A program made the translations under genes and the position numbers. The notes beneath the pieces were generated by a model. It had not been told where the DNA came from and did no database searches. It was given only the letters and a program-made list of their open reading frames with translations. Positions 15,176-22,852 of a DNA stretch of 24,176 nucleotides are shown here, in pieces. Source of the stretch: Sulfurovum sp. (GTDB lineage: Bacteria > Campylobacterota > Campylobacteria > Campylobacterales > Sulfurovaceae). Positions within the stretch are counted from its first letter, which is position 1; the number at the start of each line of letters is the position of its first letter. The DNA lies in the NCBI GenBank assembly GCA_027029065.1, contig JALVGO010000236.1, positions 1-24,176 of the forward strand, read 5' to 3'.

Positions 15176-15613
15176 TCACTTACCGAGTGTAAACAGCCCC
15201 AAATAGTTCTTAATGCTTTTTCCCGACTGTACCCAGTTTTCAATACCCCCTTTGAGGTTGACAACATGTTTAAAACCGAGTTCTTTGAGTATCATCGCCG
15301 CCATCAGCCCCCGCGCGCCTTTCAGACAGTAACAGACAATGGTATGATCACTCAAATCAACAAGTTTCTCATCTACAGCAAACTCCAGCTTGCCTCTGGG
15401 AATCGTAAATACCGTCTTTGCGGGGATAACCCCTGAAGCAAACTCGTCAGCTTCACGTACATCTATCAGCACCATATTCTCAAGATCTATTTCATCGACC
15501 CCGATCTCGGCAATCTCTTCCTGCGCTTTTAAAAGCAGTGCTTTGAGCCGCCCTTTGATCTGATCCATATCACAGCGTTCATAGTAGCGTTGCATCTGTG
15601 CATTGTGATCCAT
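15176..15613 (-). CDS. Rhodanese-like sulfurtransferase domain protein
   Basis: 145 residues: a single rhodanese domain (about 35-138) after a charged N-terminal helix. It moves sulfane sulfur through a persulfide on the active-site cysteine, here C96 in IVCYCLKGARG. LENMVLIDVREADEFASGVI and the C-terminal VVNLKGGIENWVQSGK are typical. There is no signal peptide, so it is cytoplasmic. GGAGAA lies ahead of the ATG at 15613. The partner is unknown; single-domain rhodaneses serve in sulfur trafficking or detoxification, plausible for a sulfur-oxidising host. It is likely upstream of the NYN gene in one transcript. Confidence 0.9.
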   Translation of the reverse strand: MDHNAQMQRYYERCDMDQIKGRLKALLLKAQEEIAEIGVDEIDLENMVLIDVREADEFASGVIPAKTVFTIPRGKLEFAVDEKLVDLSDHTIVCYCLKGARGLMAAMILKELGFKHVVNLKGGIENWVQSGKSIKNYLGLFTLGK

Positions 15614-15690
15614 GCATTCTCCTTTCTATGCAGATACTACAAGTATAGCACGCATACAGAAGAATGTAAATAAAATCTGCTACAGGAAAA

Positions 15691-16308
15691 TCAGGATAAA
15701 GGTTTATAGTAGGTTAGAGTGCTGCGCCCAAACTTTTTCTTTTTGGTCTTTTCAAGTACACCGATCCTCTCAGGCATCGTCAGGTTTGTCATGTGTTCTA
15801 CGGCAACCATTTCACACACTTCCGGCTCTATCTGTTCAATAAGTGCGATGGTCTTGTCGTAAATCTCATCCATTCCGTCACGGGTAGAGAAGGGTGGATC
15901 GAAATAGAAGTAGGTTTTGCCTCCCTGCCGCTTGACAAGCCCGTATACATTGGCGAAGTTCTCGAAACTGTCACCAAAAAAGGCATGGCATCGCGAAGGG
16001 TCAGTCTGTCGGATGTTATTCTCAAGCGAACGGAACGCGATTTTATTGTACTCCATAAAGTAGCACTGTGCCGCACCGCGGCTGAGTGCCTCAAGCCCTA
16101 CAGAGCCGCTTCCGGCAAAAACCTCTACGAAGTTACGGTCCATGATCTCAAATTGAATCGTGTTGAAAAACGATTCACGCAGGATCGACTTGGAACTTCT
16201 TGTGGTAGCGATGTCAGGTATCTCGATACGTTTGCCTTTGAATTCCCCGGCAATGATGGTGGTCGTGAAGAGTTTGATCTTCTCTTTGTGTCTTCTCTCT
16301 GTTTTCAT
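15691..16308 (-). CDS. rsmD: 16S rRNA (guanine-966-N2)-methyltransferase RsmD
   Basis: Methylates G966 of 16S rRNA using S-adenosylmethionine during ribosome assembly. 205 residues, the usual RsmD size (about 190-200). Seen here: IIAGEFKGKRIEIPDIATTR and LRESFFNTI at the N-terminus, the SAM-binding VEVFAGSGSVGLEALSRGA, and catalytic motif IV DPPF in YFYFDPPFSTRDG. The ATG at 16308 is preferred because an upstream TTG at 16344 would overlap the previous gene. No ribosome site is evident, and a TACAAT (16321-16316) only seven bases upstream hints at a leaderless transcript. The start is therefore less sure than the identity. Confidence 0.92.
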   Translation of the reverse strand: MKTERRHKEKIKLFTTTIIAGEFKGKRIEIPDIATTRSSKSILRESFFNTIQFEIMDRNFVEVFAGSGSVGLEALSRGAAQCYFMEYNKIAFRSLENNIRQTDPSRCHAFFGDSFENFANVYGLVKRQGGKTYFYFDPPFSTRDGMDEIYDKTIALIEQIEPEVCEMVAVEHMTNLTMPERIGVLEKTKKKKFGRSTLTYYKPLS

Positions 16309-16330
16309 AGCGCGTATTGTACCCAAATCC

Positions 16331-17665
16331 CTAAAATTTGACAATCGTTTTAAGCGTATTGATCAGTTTGCTGCTCTCTTTGATGTCACGCCGCTCTTTG
16401 CCCGGTTCGGTTGTTGTAATGATGGTACGACCGGTGATCAGTTTGCTACCGTCTTTTTTCCGAATGCCCCAATAGGTATGCATAATGACCGGTTCTCCTT
16501 TGTATTGTCCAAGATAGAGCACAATATGTCCGGGAACATAGAGCAGGGAACGGAACGGTTCGGCTTCACGAATGATCTTTTTCTTTTTTGCCTGCTTTGG
16601 CAGCCCTTTGATGTAGACAGACTTTCCGTCTGCAGCCTGTTTGCTTGAATTTCTGCGCAAAAAGATGCCAAACACACCCAGAAAGTCACGTGTGGTTGCA
16701 GAGCAGTCACGGCAGCCGTAGCCTCCGCCCCAGCCGTACGGTTCACCGTAAAACTCTTTGGCAATCCGTGCTGCGTTTCGTGCGGTAAAGGGCAGCGGCT
16801 TTCTGGCAATAAGTCCTTTTTCGACAACCCGCACCTTTTTCAGTCTTACCTGTCCGTTCACTGTTCTTCCCGCACACAGGTACCGTACACCGTCTTTGGC
16901 GACAGGGAAGAGAGTACCCAGTTTTACAAGACTGATCGCTTTGCCCCGTTCATTGTAGATGCGCAGATTGTCTTTGATTGTTATGGCATACTTTCCGTTT
17001 TCAAACGCCTTCATAAACTTTTTGTCCACAAATGCAATATCTCTTACCCTCACCCACCCAAAAGAGTAGGATGCCCGGACAAATGCCCACTTGCCGTCTT
17101 TGGAGAAATGGGAAACATACAGCGGTACATTCATGTGCAGTGCCGAGTTTTGGTTGTAGTTGAACGGAAATCCTTCACCCACACGCCGTGGATCGAGATA
17201 GAAAGCTTGTGTTGTAGGCAGGGCACGGACATTGGCACGTTCTGTCGTAATGGCATAGTAGCGTTTGCTGTCTTTGGCTTTGTAGTTGGCATTGGCTATC
17301 CAGCGTTTATATACAGAAGCGGGAATCTTTTTGCCGTGTTCCGTGTAGATGGTGTTTTTGGTTACAAAACGTATCTCCCATCCAAAGTCTTTGGCGGGGA
17401 TGTCAAGCTTTTTGAGTCTCCAAGGTTTGAAATATTTTTGGTTGAACAGCTTGTCCGCACGTTTCTGTTTCCACTTTGGCCACGGCTTGATCTGTTTGGC
17501 ATAATAGGCGGGGTTTTGCGGGATTTTCCACATATCTGCCACCTTACCTTTGGGCATGTGGTCAATGCGGCTTGGATGTCGTTTGCCCAGTTTGAGTGTA
17601 TAGTCGGCGTAAAGGGGCATAAGGAGTACCAGACCGGCAAGAAAAAAGATGCATCGCTTCAACAT
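16331..17665 (-). CDS. Secreted SH3/NlpC-P60 (C40) cell-wall hydrolase
   Basis: 444 residues from the ATG at 17665. The in-frame GTG at 17689 is rejected because the shorter form starts directly with a signal peptide (MLKRCIFFLAGLVLLMPLYA) and has AGGGA upstream. After export it carries an N-terminal region (about 25-130), two SH3b-like segments (about 140-290) that bind the wall, and a C-terminal NlpC/P60 peptidase. The catalytic triad is visible: Cys321 in GGYGCRDCSATTRDF, His380 in YVPGHIVLYLG and His396 in VIMHTYWGI. Such enzymes cut peptide bridges of peptidoglycan, often the D-gamma-Glu to diaminopimelate bond. The gene ends 22 bases before rsmD on the same strand. Confidence 0.93.
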   Translation of the reverse strand: MLKRCIFFLAGLVLLMPLYADYTLKLGKRHPSRIDHMPKGKVADMWKIPQNPAYYAKQIKPWPKWKQKRADKLFNQKYFKPWRLKKLDIPAKDFGWEIRFVTKNTIYTEHGKKIPASVYKRWIANANYKAKDSKRYYAITTERANVRALPTTQAFYLDPRRVGEGFPFNYNQNSALHMNVPLYVSHFSKDGKWAFVRASYSFGWVRVRDIAFVDKKFMKAFENGKYAITIKDNLRIYNERGKAISLVKLGTLFPVAKDGVRYLCAGRTVNGQVRLKKVRVVEKGLIARKPLPFTARNAARIAKEFYGEPYGWGGGYGCRDCSATTRDFLGVFGIFLRRNSSKQAADGKSVYIKGLPKQAKKKKIIREAEPFRSLLYVPGHIVLYLGQYKGEPVIMHTYWGIRKKDGSKLITGRTIITTTEPGKERRDIKESSKLINTLKTIVKF

Positions 17666-17762
17666 GTGGATTTCCCTGTTTTTTCTCACAATATTAGTAT
17701 ATATTGGTTAACCATTGGTGTATTTGCTTGTTGAAACAGCAATCTACATAAAGTAATGTAAC

Positions 17763-18998
17763 TTAAACTACTGATGCGCTTCCTGCCAGATAGCCGCTTG
17801 AGAACGACCATTGCAGGTTATACCCGCCACAGGGGCCATCAAGGTTGATCACCTCTCCACAGAAGTAGAGCCCTTTGAGCCTTTTGCTTTCCATCGTATA
17901 GGGGTCTATCTCTTTGAGGTGGATGCCGCCGCGTGTGATCATCGCCATCTTAAAGCCATCATGTCCGTTGACTGTTAGCGGTGTCCAGACAAGCAGTTTG
18001 AAGAGTCTGTCTCTTGCCGCACCTTCTTGTTTGGCAGGGGTCTTATCTGGGTCTGTACCGGCGAGTATGCAGAGCTGACGGCTCAAAGACTCGGGGAGCA
18101 GGGTGGTCATGATCTCCAGCAGGGTACTTTCGGAGTGAGCGCTCACATGCTTTTTGAAGTGTGCGCGCAGCTGCTCTTCGTTCATCCCTTTGGTGAAGTT
18201 GGCAAGCAGCGGTACCTCCTCAAACTTTGAGAGCAAAGGTGTGATCTCTCGGGAGAAATCAAGCACGACCGGACCGCGTATACCATCCTTGGTAAAGATG
18301 AGATCCCCTTTGGCATGGAGCTTTTTATATTTTTTCATATCAACACGCAGCTCCACCTTTGCGATGGTGTCGGCACGGCAGTGTGTCACCCATGTCTCTT
18401 TGAGTTTCAGCGGCATCATGGCAGGGTAGAGCGGTGTGACTTTGTGTCCTGTTGCTTTGGCGATCTCGTAGCCGTCTCCCTCCGCACCTAGCATCGGATA
18501 CCCCTTGCCGCCGGTGGCAATGACAACCGATGCGGCTGAGTAGCTTCTTTTCTCTGTCTTGACACCGGTAACCTGCATACCGTCATGTTCGAGTGTTACG
18601 ACCTTCTCCCCGCACACGATCTCAATGCCCACTCTTGCCATCTCATCTGCCATTGCGTTGATGATGGTCTGGGAACTGTGTGTTACAGGGAAAACACGGT
18701 AGCCGTCAGGTGCATGGCTCTTTACACCTATCTCTTCGAAAAAAGCACGTAAAGCGGTATGGTCAAGCGCATCAAGAGCCGGCATCATAAACTTGCCGTC
18801 ACGTCCAAAACGCTGCATGAAGGTTTCGTTGTCAAGCGTATTGGTTAGGTTACAGCGTCCACCGCCCGTGGCTTTGAGCTTTGCACCTATTTTGGAGAGT
18901 TTTTCAAGCAGCAGAACCCGGCTGCCACGTCGTGCTGCTGTAATAGCAGCCATCATTCCAGCAGCACCGGAACCTACCACAATCAGGTCATATTGCAT
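17763..18998 (-). CDS. NAD(P)/FAD-dependent oxidoreductase, HI0933/BaiN-like family
   Basis: A flavoprotein of 411 residues. The N-terminal dinucleotide-binding motif VVGSGAAGMMAAI (7-19) ends in LLLEKLSKIGAKLKATGGGRCNLTN, the signature of the HI0933 (YhiN/BaiN) family. The second Rossmann segment (VIATGGKGYPMLGAEGDGYEIA) and the C-terminal FCGEVINLDGPCGGYNLQW complete the FAD site. Members are cytoplasmic flavoproteins with poorly known substrates; BaiN takes part in bile-acid dehydroxylation, which is unlikely here. The start is the second of two adjacent ATG codons at 18998, five bases after GGAG. It is transcribed alone, divergent from the candidate small RNA and bioC. Confidence 0.93.
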   Translation of the reverse strand: MQYDLIVVGSGAAGMMAAITAARRGSRVLLLEKLSKIGAKLKATGGGRCNLTNTLDNETFMQRFGRDGKFMMPALDALDHTALRAFFEEIGVKSHAPDGYRVFPVTHSSQTIINAMADEMARVGIEIVCGEKVVTLEHDGMQVTGVKTEKRSYSAASVVIATGGKGYPMLGAEGDGYEIAKATGHKVTPLYPAMMPLKLKETWVTHCRADTIAKVELRVDMKKYKKLHAKGDLIFTKDGIRGPVVLDFSREITPLLSKFEEVPLLANFTKGMNEEQLRAHFKKHVSAHSESTLLEIMTTLLPESLSRQLCILAGTDPDKTPAKQEGAARDRLFKLLVWTPLTVNGHDGFKMAMITRGGIHLKEIDPYTMESKRLKGLYFCGEVINLDGPCGGYNLQWSFSSGYLAGSASVV

Positions 18999-19051
18999 CA
19001 TTTCTCCACATAAAAATTCTTTTGCAATCATAGCGTATGCAAAATATAGCG

Positions 19052-19087
19052 TCAATTAACGTTCAATTAACTTTTCTTTTGTATAAT
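19052..19087 (+). promoter_or_regulatory. Promoter with tandem direct repeat ahead of candidate small RNA
   Basis: TATAAT at 19082-19087 follows a T-rich tract. Just upstream TCAATTAAC occurs twice (19052-19060 and 19063-19071) with an 11-bp period, one helical turn, covering the expected -35 region. This arrangement suits a regulator binding on one face of the DNA, but no known consensus is recognised. Confidence 0.5.
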
Positions 19088-19092
19088 TCGCC

Positions 19093-19164
19093 TAGTCCCT
19101 TCCGAGACAGATTGTTTCTTCCCCAAGAGCAATTTCTTCTCCCTCCCCATGTCCGGAAGGGCTA
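19093..19164 (+). ncRNA. Candidate structured small RNA with C-rich loops
   Basis: A stem pairs TAG-CCCTTCCG-GAC (19093-19108) with GTC-CGGAAGGG-CTA (19151-19164): 14 pairs with two bulges. Inside, ATTGTTTCTT pairs with AAGAGCAAT around a CCCC loop (about 19111-19133), leaving a single-stranded stretch with CTCCC and CCCC. The promoter box at 19082-19087 would start transcription at about 19094, at the foot of the stem. A separate -10 (19188-19193) serves the downstream bioC-like gene, so this RNA is not simply its leader. No clear T-tract terminator is seen, which lowers confidence. No Rfam family is recognised; the GTCCGGAAGG stretch resembles SRP RNA only superficially. Confidence 0.45.
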
Positions 19165-19187
19165 CCTGACTCTAACGAAAACAATCG

Positions 19188-19193
19188 TATAAT
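19188..19193 (+). promoter_or_regulatory. -10 box for the bioC-like gene
   Basis: TATAAT at 19188-19193 lies 29 bases before the ATG at 19223, with AGGA five bases ahead of the ATG. No convincing -35 is present. Confidence 0.5.
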
Positions 19194-19222
19194 ACTTCAC
19201 ACTTTACCGACGCAGGATCTGT

Positions 19223-19918
19223 ATGAAAATCCAAAAAGAGTTCTCCCGCAATGCCAAAGCCTATAACCGTGTCAATATGATTCAGCAAAAAGTCATTCAG
19301 GCGCTTGTTGCAAAGATCGATGATGCACCAAAGAGGGTACTCGATATCGGCTGTGGAAACGGTGGTGTTTACCGTGCCATCGGCTGGGAGATGGAGCACT
19401 TTACCGGAGTGGACTTTGCCGAGGGGATGCTGGCACTGCACCCGAAGGAAGCGCATGTCTCACTCATACAGGGGGACTTTAACGACGCTGCGCTCTTTAA
19501 GCGTCTTGCTAAAACGCCCTATGAGCGCATCATCTCCGCTTCAGCACTCCAGTGGGCTGACGATCTTGATGCTGTCCTTGGCAACATCGCCTCTCTCAGA
19601 GCCCCTGTCTCACTGGCAATCTTCACCGCCAATACCTTCAAAACCCTCTACCAAACCGCCAACCTGCCGCCACTGCTGCACAGCAGGGAAGAGACCGTAA
19701 AACTGCTTGAAAAACACTTTCAGAGTGACATAGAGGTACTGGAGTACGCACGCACCTTCTCTTCAGTCAGGGAGATGTTTCGCTACATGAAACAAAGCGG
19801 CGTCGGGGCAGGGCGCAACGTGCTTGGCTACAAAGCGATGAAACAGCTCATGCAGACCTACCCGCTTGACTATCTGGAGTATGAGATCGTACTCCTTCAC
19901 GAAAAGCAGCCAAGATGA
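19223..19918 (+). CDS. bioC: BioC-like SAM methyltransferase (malonyl-ACP O-methyltransferase)
   Basis: 231 residues. BioC methylates malonyl-ACP so that the fatty-acid machinery can build the pimeloyl moiety of biotin. The N-terminal FSRNAKAYNRVNMIQQKVIQ resembles the BioC opening (F..AA..Y....Q). Motif I is VLDIGCGNGG (39-48), followed by FTGVDFAEGML and the family-typical ISASALQWADDLDAVL. Lengths of 230-250 residues are normal. A distinct small methyltransferase with another acyl or metabolite substrate is the alternative, as no other biotin gene is in this window. The stop overlaps the start of the next methyltransferase gene by four bases. Confidence 0.72.
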   Translation: MKIQKEFSRNAKAYNRVNMIQQKVIQALVAKIDDAPKRVLDIGCGNGGVYRAIGWEMEHFTGVDFAEGMLALHPKEAHVSLIQGDFNDAALFKRLAKTPYERIISASALQWADDLDAVLGNIASLRAPVSLAIFTANTFKTLYQTANLPPLLHSREETVKLLEKHFQSDIEVLEYARTFSSVREMFRYMKQSGVGAGRNVLGYKAMKQLMQTYPLDYLEYEIVLLHEKQPR

Positions 19919-20859
19919 CTTTTACCAACGAACCCCTACAGACCATCCTTGCAGATTTTGAAGATGCATTGCAGAGTGAGCGGTACATCTCTTTTGAGGT
20001 ACTCAACCCAGACTCGCACCGCGGGGTTTACGCCGGTACGCTTGTCGAGGCGGAGGGGAGGGCGTACCGCTACCGCAGTCTGCGTGCGTGGGATGAGCTG
20101 GCACAACTGCTTGGCTGTCGCATGCTGACCCCTGAGCGTGTAGCAGGTACACCGCATATCAGAGTGACATTTGAGAAGATCACCAAACGTGCATCGTTTC
20201 ATGATGCGCCGGTATTGGAGAAGGAGGAGAAGTACGGCACCGACTCCCCCTTTGCACAGATACACAAGATGGAGGAACCGGACTTTTTCTACTACTTCCG
20301 CCAGGCACTGCACAATGTTACTCTGCTACGCCGAAAGCGCATCCTTGATCTTGGCATCAACCGTGCCGATGAGTTTGAAGTGATCCGAAATATGCTTGAT
20401 AGTAAACAATATCAATCCATGGAACTTATCGGTATCGACCACTCCCAAAGTGCCATAGAAGCCGCACGTGCAGCCTTTCCTGAACCAAACGTCCGCTTCT
20501 ACACCCACGACATCAACAACCTTGACACACTAAACCTTGGGCGCTTCGACCTGCTCATCTCCATTGGCACACTGCAAAGCCCCGGCATTGCCTTCAAACC
20601 GCTGCTGATGGAGCTGGTACAGACCTACCTAAGCGATGAGAGCGCCCTCATCCTCGGCTTCCCCAACGCCAGGTGGCGAGATGGAGAACTCCTCTACGGT
20701 GCCAAAGCCCCCAACTACACGATGAGCGAGATGAGTCTGGTACTCAACGACCTCATGTTCGCCAAACGCTACCTCCAGCAAAAACGCTACCGCGTCACAG
20801 TCACGGGGAGGGGGTATCTTTTTTTAACGGCGACGAAGATAGAGGTGAATAGGGAGTAG
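19915..20859 (+). CDS. Class I SAM-dependent methyltransferase of unknown specificity
   Basis: 314 residues. The N-terminal ~130 residues form a separate domain that I do not recognise (SFEVLNPDSHRGVYAGTLVE, EKITKRASFHDAPVLEKEEK). The C-terminal ~180 residues are a Rossmann methyltransferase: motif I is the unusual ILDLGINRADEFEVI (143-157), which lacks the standard GxGxG but keeps the acidic D145; then LIGIDHSQSAIEAAR, the conserved FYTHDINNLD and a LLISIGTLQS motif IV-like strand. The ATG overlaps the bioC-like stop (ATGA), so the two are translated together. The substrate is unknown. After the stop three GGGAGTAG repeats occur (about 20855-20880). Confidence 0.8.
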   Translation: MTFTNEPLQTILADFEDALQSERYISFEVLNPDSHRGVYAGTLVEAEGRAYRYRSLRAWDELAQLLGCRMLTPERVAGTPHIRVTFEKITKRASFHDAPVLEKEEKYGTDSPFAQIHKMEEPDFFYYFRQALHNVTLLRRKRILDLGINRADEFEVIRNMLDSKQYQSMELIGIDHSQSAIEAARAAFPEPNVRFYTHDINNLDTLNLGRFDLLISIGTLQSPGIAFKPLLMELVQTYLSDESALILGFPNARWRDGELLYGAKAPNYTMSEMSLVLNDLMFAKRYLQQKRYRVTVTGRGYLFLTATKIEVNRE

Positions 20860-20895
20860 GTTTTTAGGGAGTAGGGAGTAGTTTGAACTTTTCTC

Positions 20896-20921
20896 GTTAC
20901 CATGCTCCTGCGTGGCAATGC
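20896..20921. repeat. REP-like imperfect palindrome
   Basis: TTACCATGC (20897-20905), loop TCCT, GCGTGGCAA (20910-20918) form an imperfect palindrome. The style (TTACCATGCTCC.GCGTGGCAATGC) matches extragenic palindromes often found in many copies in bacterial genomes. It lies between the convergent methyltransferase and integron-integrase genes and could end transcripts from both sides. That it is a multi-copy repeat is from memory of similar sequences, not shown here. Confidence 0.5.
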
Positions 20922-20945
20922 AGACTTCAACTTTTTATAGACGAT

Positions 20946-21923
20946 CTACGCCATCATATCCAACGGGCTCATGACCTTAGCCTTGTTCATCTCTGCGACT
21001 ACATGCGTGTAGACCATCGTGGTTTCTACCGACTTGTGACCCAGTAACTCTTGAATAGAGCGTAAATCTATACCACTTTGCAGCAGGTGGGTAGCATAGG
21101 AGTGTCGGAAGATGTGGGAGGTGACGCGCTTGTTGAGTTGTGCTTTTTTGGCTGCCTCTTTGATGTTTCTACCTAATGTTTGAGGATGGAGATGGTGCCT
21201 TCTTCTTGCTTTGGTGCGTGGGTCGATAGAGATATTTTTCATAGGAAAAAGATACTGCCATTTGGTCTCATATGTGGCATTGGGGTACTTCTTGCTCAAC
21301 GCATACGGAATATACACACCGCCATACCCGGCTTTCAGATCCTCCTGATGGAGCTGTGTGATCTTGTTGACCTGCTCTAAAAGTTTGGCTTTTAGACTTT
21401 GCGGTAACGGTACAGTTCTGTCTTTTAGCGATTTGGAGTCCCAAATGTATATCTTGTCAAATCCAAAGTCAATGTCTTTGACGCGAAGGTTCAGGGCTTC
21501 ATTCATCCTCAGTCCACACCCGTACATCAGGTGCGTTATGAGGCTATACTCACTTGGAATGTGCAGCAGTATCTTTCGCACCTCCTCTTTGGTCAACACT
21601 ACAGGGATACGCTTCCTCTCCTGTGCCCTCAATGCCTGAATATCCCACCCACCTATATCTACCCCTAACACTTCTCTATACAAAAACAGCAGAGCACTAA
21701 AGGCTTGATTCTGTGTGGTAGGTGACACCCTGTCTTTGACTGCCAATTTGGTCAGAAACTGCTCGATGTGTATTTTCTCCAGCTTGATTGGATGTGTTTT
21801 GTTGTGAAAAAAGATGTAATGTTTGATCCAATGCACATATGTACGTTCGGTTGAGTAACTGTAGTGTTTCAATCGTATTTTTTCTCGTACGATATCTAAG
21901 AGTTTTTTCTTTTTTTCACCCAT
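20946..21923 (-). CDS. intI: Integron integrase (tyrosine recombinase)
   Basis: 325 residues. Recombines attI with folded attC sites to insert or excise cassettes. The catalytic set is visible: R139 in GCGLRMNEALNLR, a probable lysine K167 in SLKDRTVPLP, H270 and R273 in HIFRHSYATHLL, H296 in LGHKS, and nucleophile Y305 in TTMVYTHV. What separates it from XerC/XerD is the extra IntI region before the HxxR box: LHQEDLKAGYGGVYIPYAL, then KYPNATYETKWQYLFPMKN, SIDPRTKARRRHH and LHPQTLGRNIKEAAKKA. The C-terminal MSPLD also matches IntI proteins. The N-terminal SAM-like domain (8-90) is intact, so the enzyme looks functional. GGAGGAG precedes the ATG at 21923. It is transcribed away from the cassettes. 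Confidence 0.95.
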   Translation of the reverse strand: MGEKKKKLLDIVREKIRLKHYSYSTERTYVHWIKHYIFFHNKTHPIKLEKIHIEQFLTKLAVKDRVSPTTQNQAFSALLFLYREVLGVDIGGWDIQALRAQERKRIPVVLTKEEVRKILLHIPSEYSLITHLMYGCGLRMNEALNLRVKDIDFGFDKIYIWDSKSLKDRTVPLPQSLKAKLLEQVNKITQLHQEDLKAGYGGVYIPYALSKKYPNATYETKWQYLFPMKNISIDPRTKARRRHHLHPQTLGRNIKEAAKKAQLNKRVTSHIFRHSYATHLLQSGIDLRSIQELLGHKSVETTMVYTHVVAEMNKAKVMSPLDMMA

Positions 21924-22174
21924 TTCGCTTCTCCTCCTTTAAGTAACATTTTGTATGTTATTGCCAGATTTTCCAATTAACACACAAACTTATGTGTTAA
22001 ATATGCTATTTCAAAATAACACACGCGATTCTTGTAAGAATTGTATGAAATTTTTTCGATAGTGTTTAAAAATATTTCAAAATGACATACTTTTTTATAT
22101 TTAACACACAAACAGATATGATATTAATACTGGATTTTTCAGGAGTTTGGTGTAAAATGTGTGTATATAAATAG
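21924..22174. other. attI-like recombination and promoter region with repeats
   Basis: This gene-free stretch between intI and the first cassette ends at the junction base G22174. It holds several repeats: TTAACACACAAAC twice, exact (21977-21989 and 22101-22113); a third TAACACAC (22017-22024); an inverted TGTGTTAA (21993-22000) that makes TTAACACA-N8-TGTGTTAA; and a 17-bp pair at 22008-22024 and 22074-22090 with 15 matches. Known attI sites carry direct repeats bound by the integrase, which these may be. AACAT-N5-ATGTT (about 21943-21957) lies in the intI promoter region. A cassette promoter is expected, but only weak candidates (TATAAA near 22165) are seen. Confidence 0.7.
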
Positions 22175-22190
22175 TTATACTAGGAAAATA

Positions 22191-22814
22191 ATGAATAATC
22201 TCATCTACGAAATTAAATATAAAAAAGATCCTGAGAAAAATGTTTTGTTATCGTTTAATATACAGTTATTTCTTTTTTTATATTTGATAGGTGCTGGCAG
22301 CTCACTGTTTTTTAATGATGATACTCCTGGTTTCATAATGATGAGTATTATATTTATTCCGATTATTTTGGTAATTTTATATTGGTATTTACCTGTTTTT
22401 GAGAGTTTATCTTTGTATAGATCTCTAAGATTGTATGGAGATAAAATCATTATCAATAATAATAAAGAGTTTGATATTAAACAAGTTTCTACTGAAATAA
22501 AGCATATTCGTAAAGGGCATAGACTTATTAGTGCTTCATGGACAAGTCTTGTTTTATATGATGACAATAATGGTAAAATTGGTGAATTTTTCTTTGCAAT
22601 TGACACAAAAAACAGTTTTTTTAACACAACTGAAAAAAGTATAGCCGAAATTATAGAAGATATTAAAAAGGGAAAGGACTATGATTTTAAAAATAAAATT
22701 ATTAATGACCATAAGCAAGTTGAAGAAGAAAAAAAGAGTTTCAACAAAGGTGTTGTCCTCTTGATATTGGTTTTTATTATACCTGCTATCATAGGATTGA
22801 TTTTTGTATTCTAA
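22191..22814 (+). CDS. Unknown cassette-encoded membrane protein
   Basis: 207 residues from the ATG at 22191. A GTG at 22161 is in frame but lies in attI, outside the cassette, and the ATG has AGGA five bases upstream, so the inner start is chosen. Three hydrophobic segments are seen, about 20-40 (VLLSFNIQLFLFLYLIGAGS), 47-67 (FIMMSIIFIPIILVILYWYL) and 187-206 (VVLLILVFIIPAIIGLIFVF). Between the second and third lies a ~110-residue soluble domain, mostly beta at first (SLRLYGDKIIINNNKEFDIK, then TSLVLYDDNNGKIGEFFFAI) and then a charged helix; it loosely suggests a PH-like membrane-associated domain. The family is not recognised. Codon and base use is very AT-rich. It probably depends on the integron promoter, as no strong promoter lies inside the cassette ahead of it. 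Confidence 0.75.
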   Translation: MNNLIYEIKYKKDPEKNVLLSFNIQLFLFLYLIGAGSSLFFNDDTPGFIMMSIIFIPIILVILYWYLPVFESLSLYRSLRLYGDKIIINNNKEFDIKQVSTEIKHIRKGHRLISASWTSLVLYDDNNGKIGEFFFAIDTKNSFFNTTEKSIAEIIEDIKKGKDYDFKNKIINDHKQVEEEKKSFNKGVVLLILVFIIPAIIGLIFVF

Positions 22815-22821
22815 ACATCTA

Positions 22822-22830
22822 TGTTATAAT
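22822..22830 (+). promoter_or_regulatory. Extended -10 promoter of the cassette 1 toxin-antitoxin pair
   Basis: TGTTATAAT (box 22825-22830) lies eight bases after the membrane-protein stop and 22 before the antitoxin ATG, with AGGAGG (22841-22846) between. The identical nine bases recur ahead of the cassette 2 pair. Confidence 0.6.
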
Positions 22831-22852
22831 TCAAATAAAAAGGAGGTACAAT

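Noticed and set aside
19093..19164. Signal recognition particle RNA
   Set aside because: GTCCGGAAGG resembles the SRP tip, but the conserved AGCAGCC side and the matching 5' loop are absent.
20946..21923. XerC/XerD or phage integrase
   Set aside because: The IntI-specific region (LHQEDLKAGYGGV through RRRHHLHPQTL), the C-terminal MSPLD, and the attC array beside it fit an integron integrase instead.
21996..22002. GTTAAAT as the attI crossover core
   Set aside because: It fits GTTRRRY, but the core that complements cassette 1's R'' is GTTATAC at 22174, so the insertion point is there.
22161..22190. GTG at 22161 as start of the cassette 1 membrane protein
   Set aside because: It lies in attI, before the cassette boundary. 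ATG at 22191 has a ribosome site and lies inside the cassette.
22823..22829. GTTATAA as an attC core between the membrane-protein gene and the toxin-antitoxin pair
   Set aside because: No R'' partner and no palindrome lie upstream. The bases are better read as part of the extended -10 TGTTATAAT.
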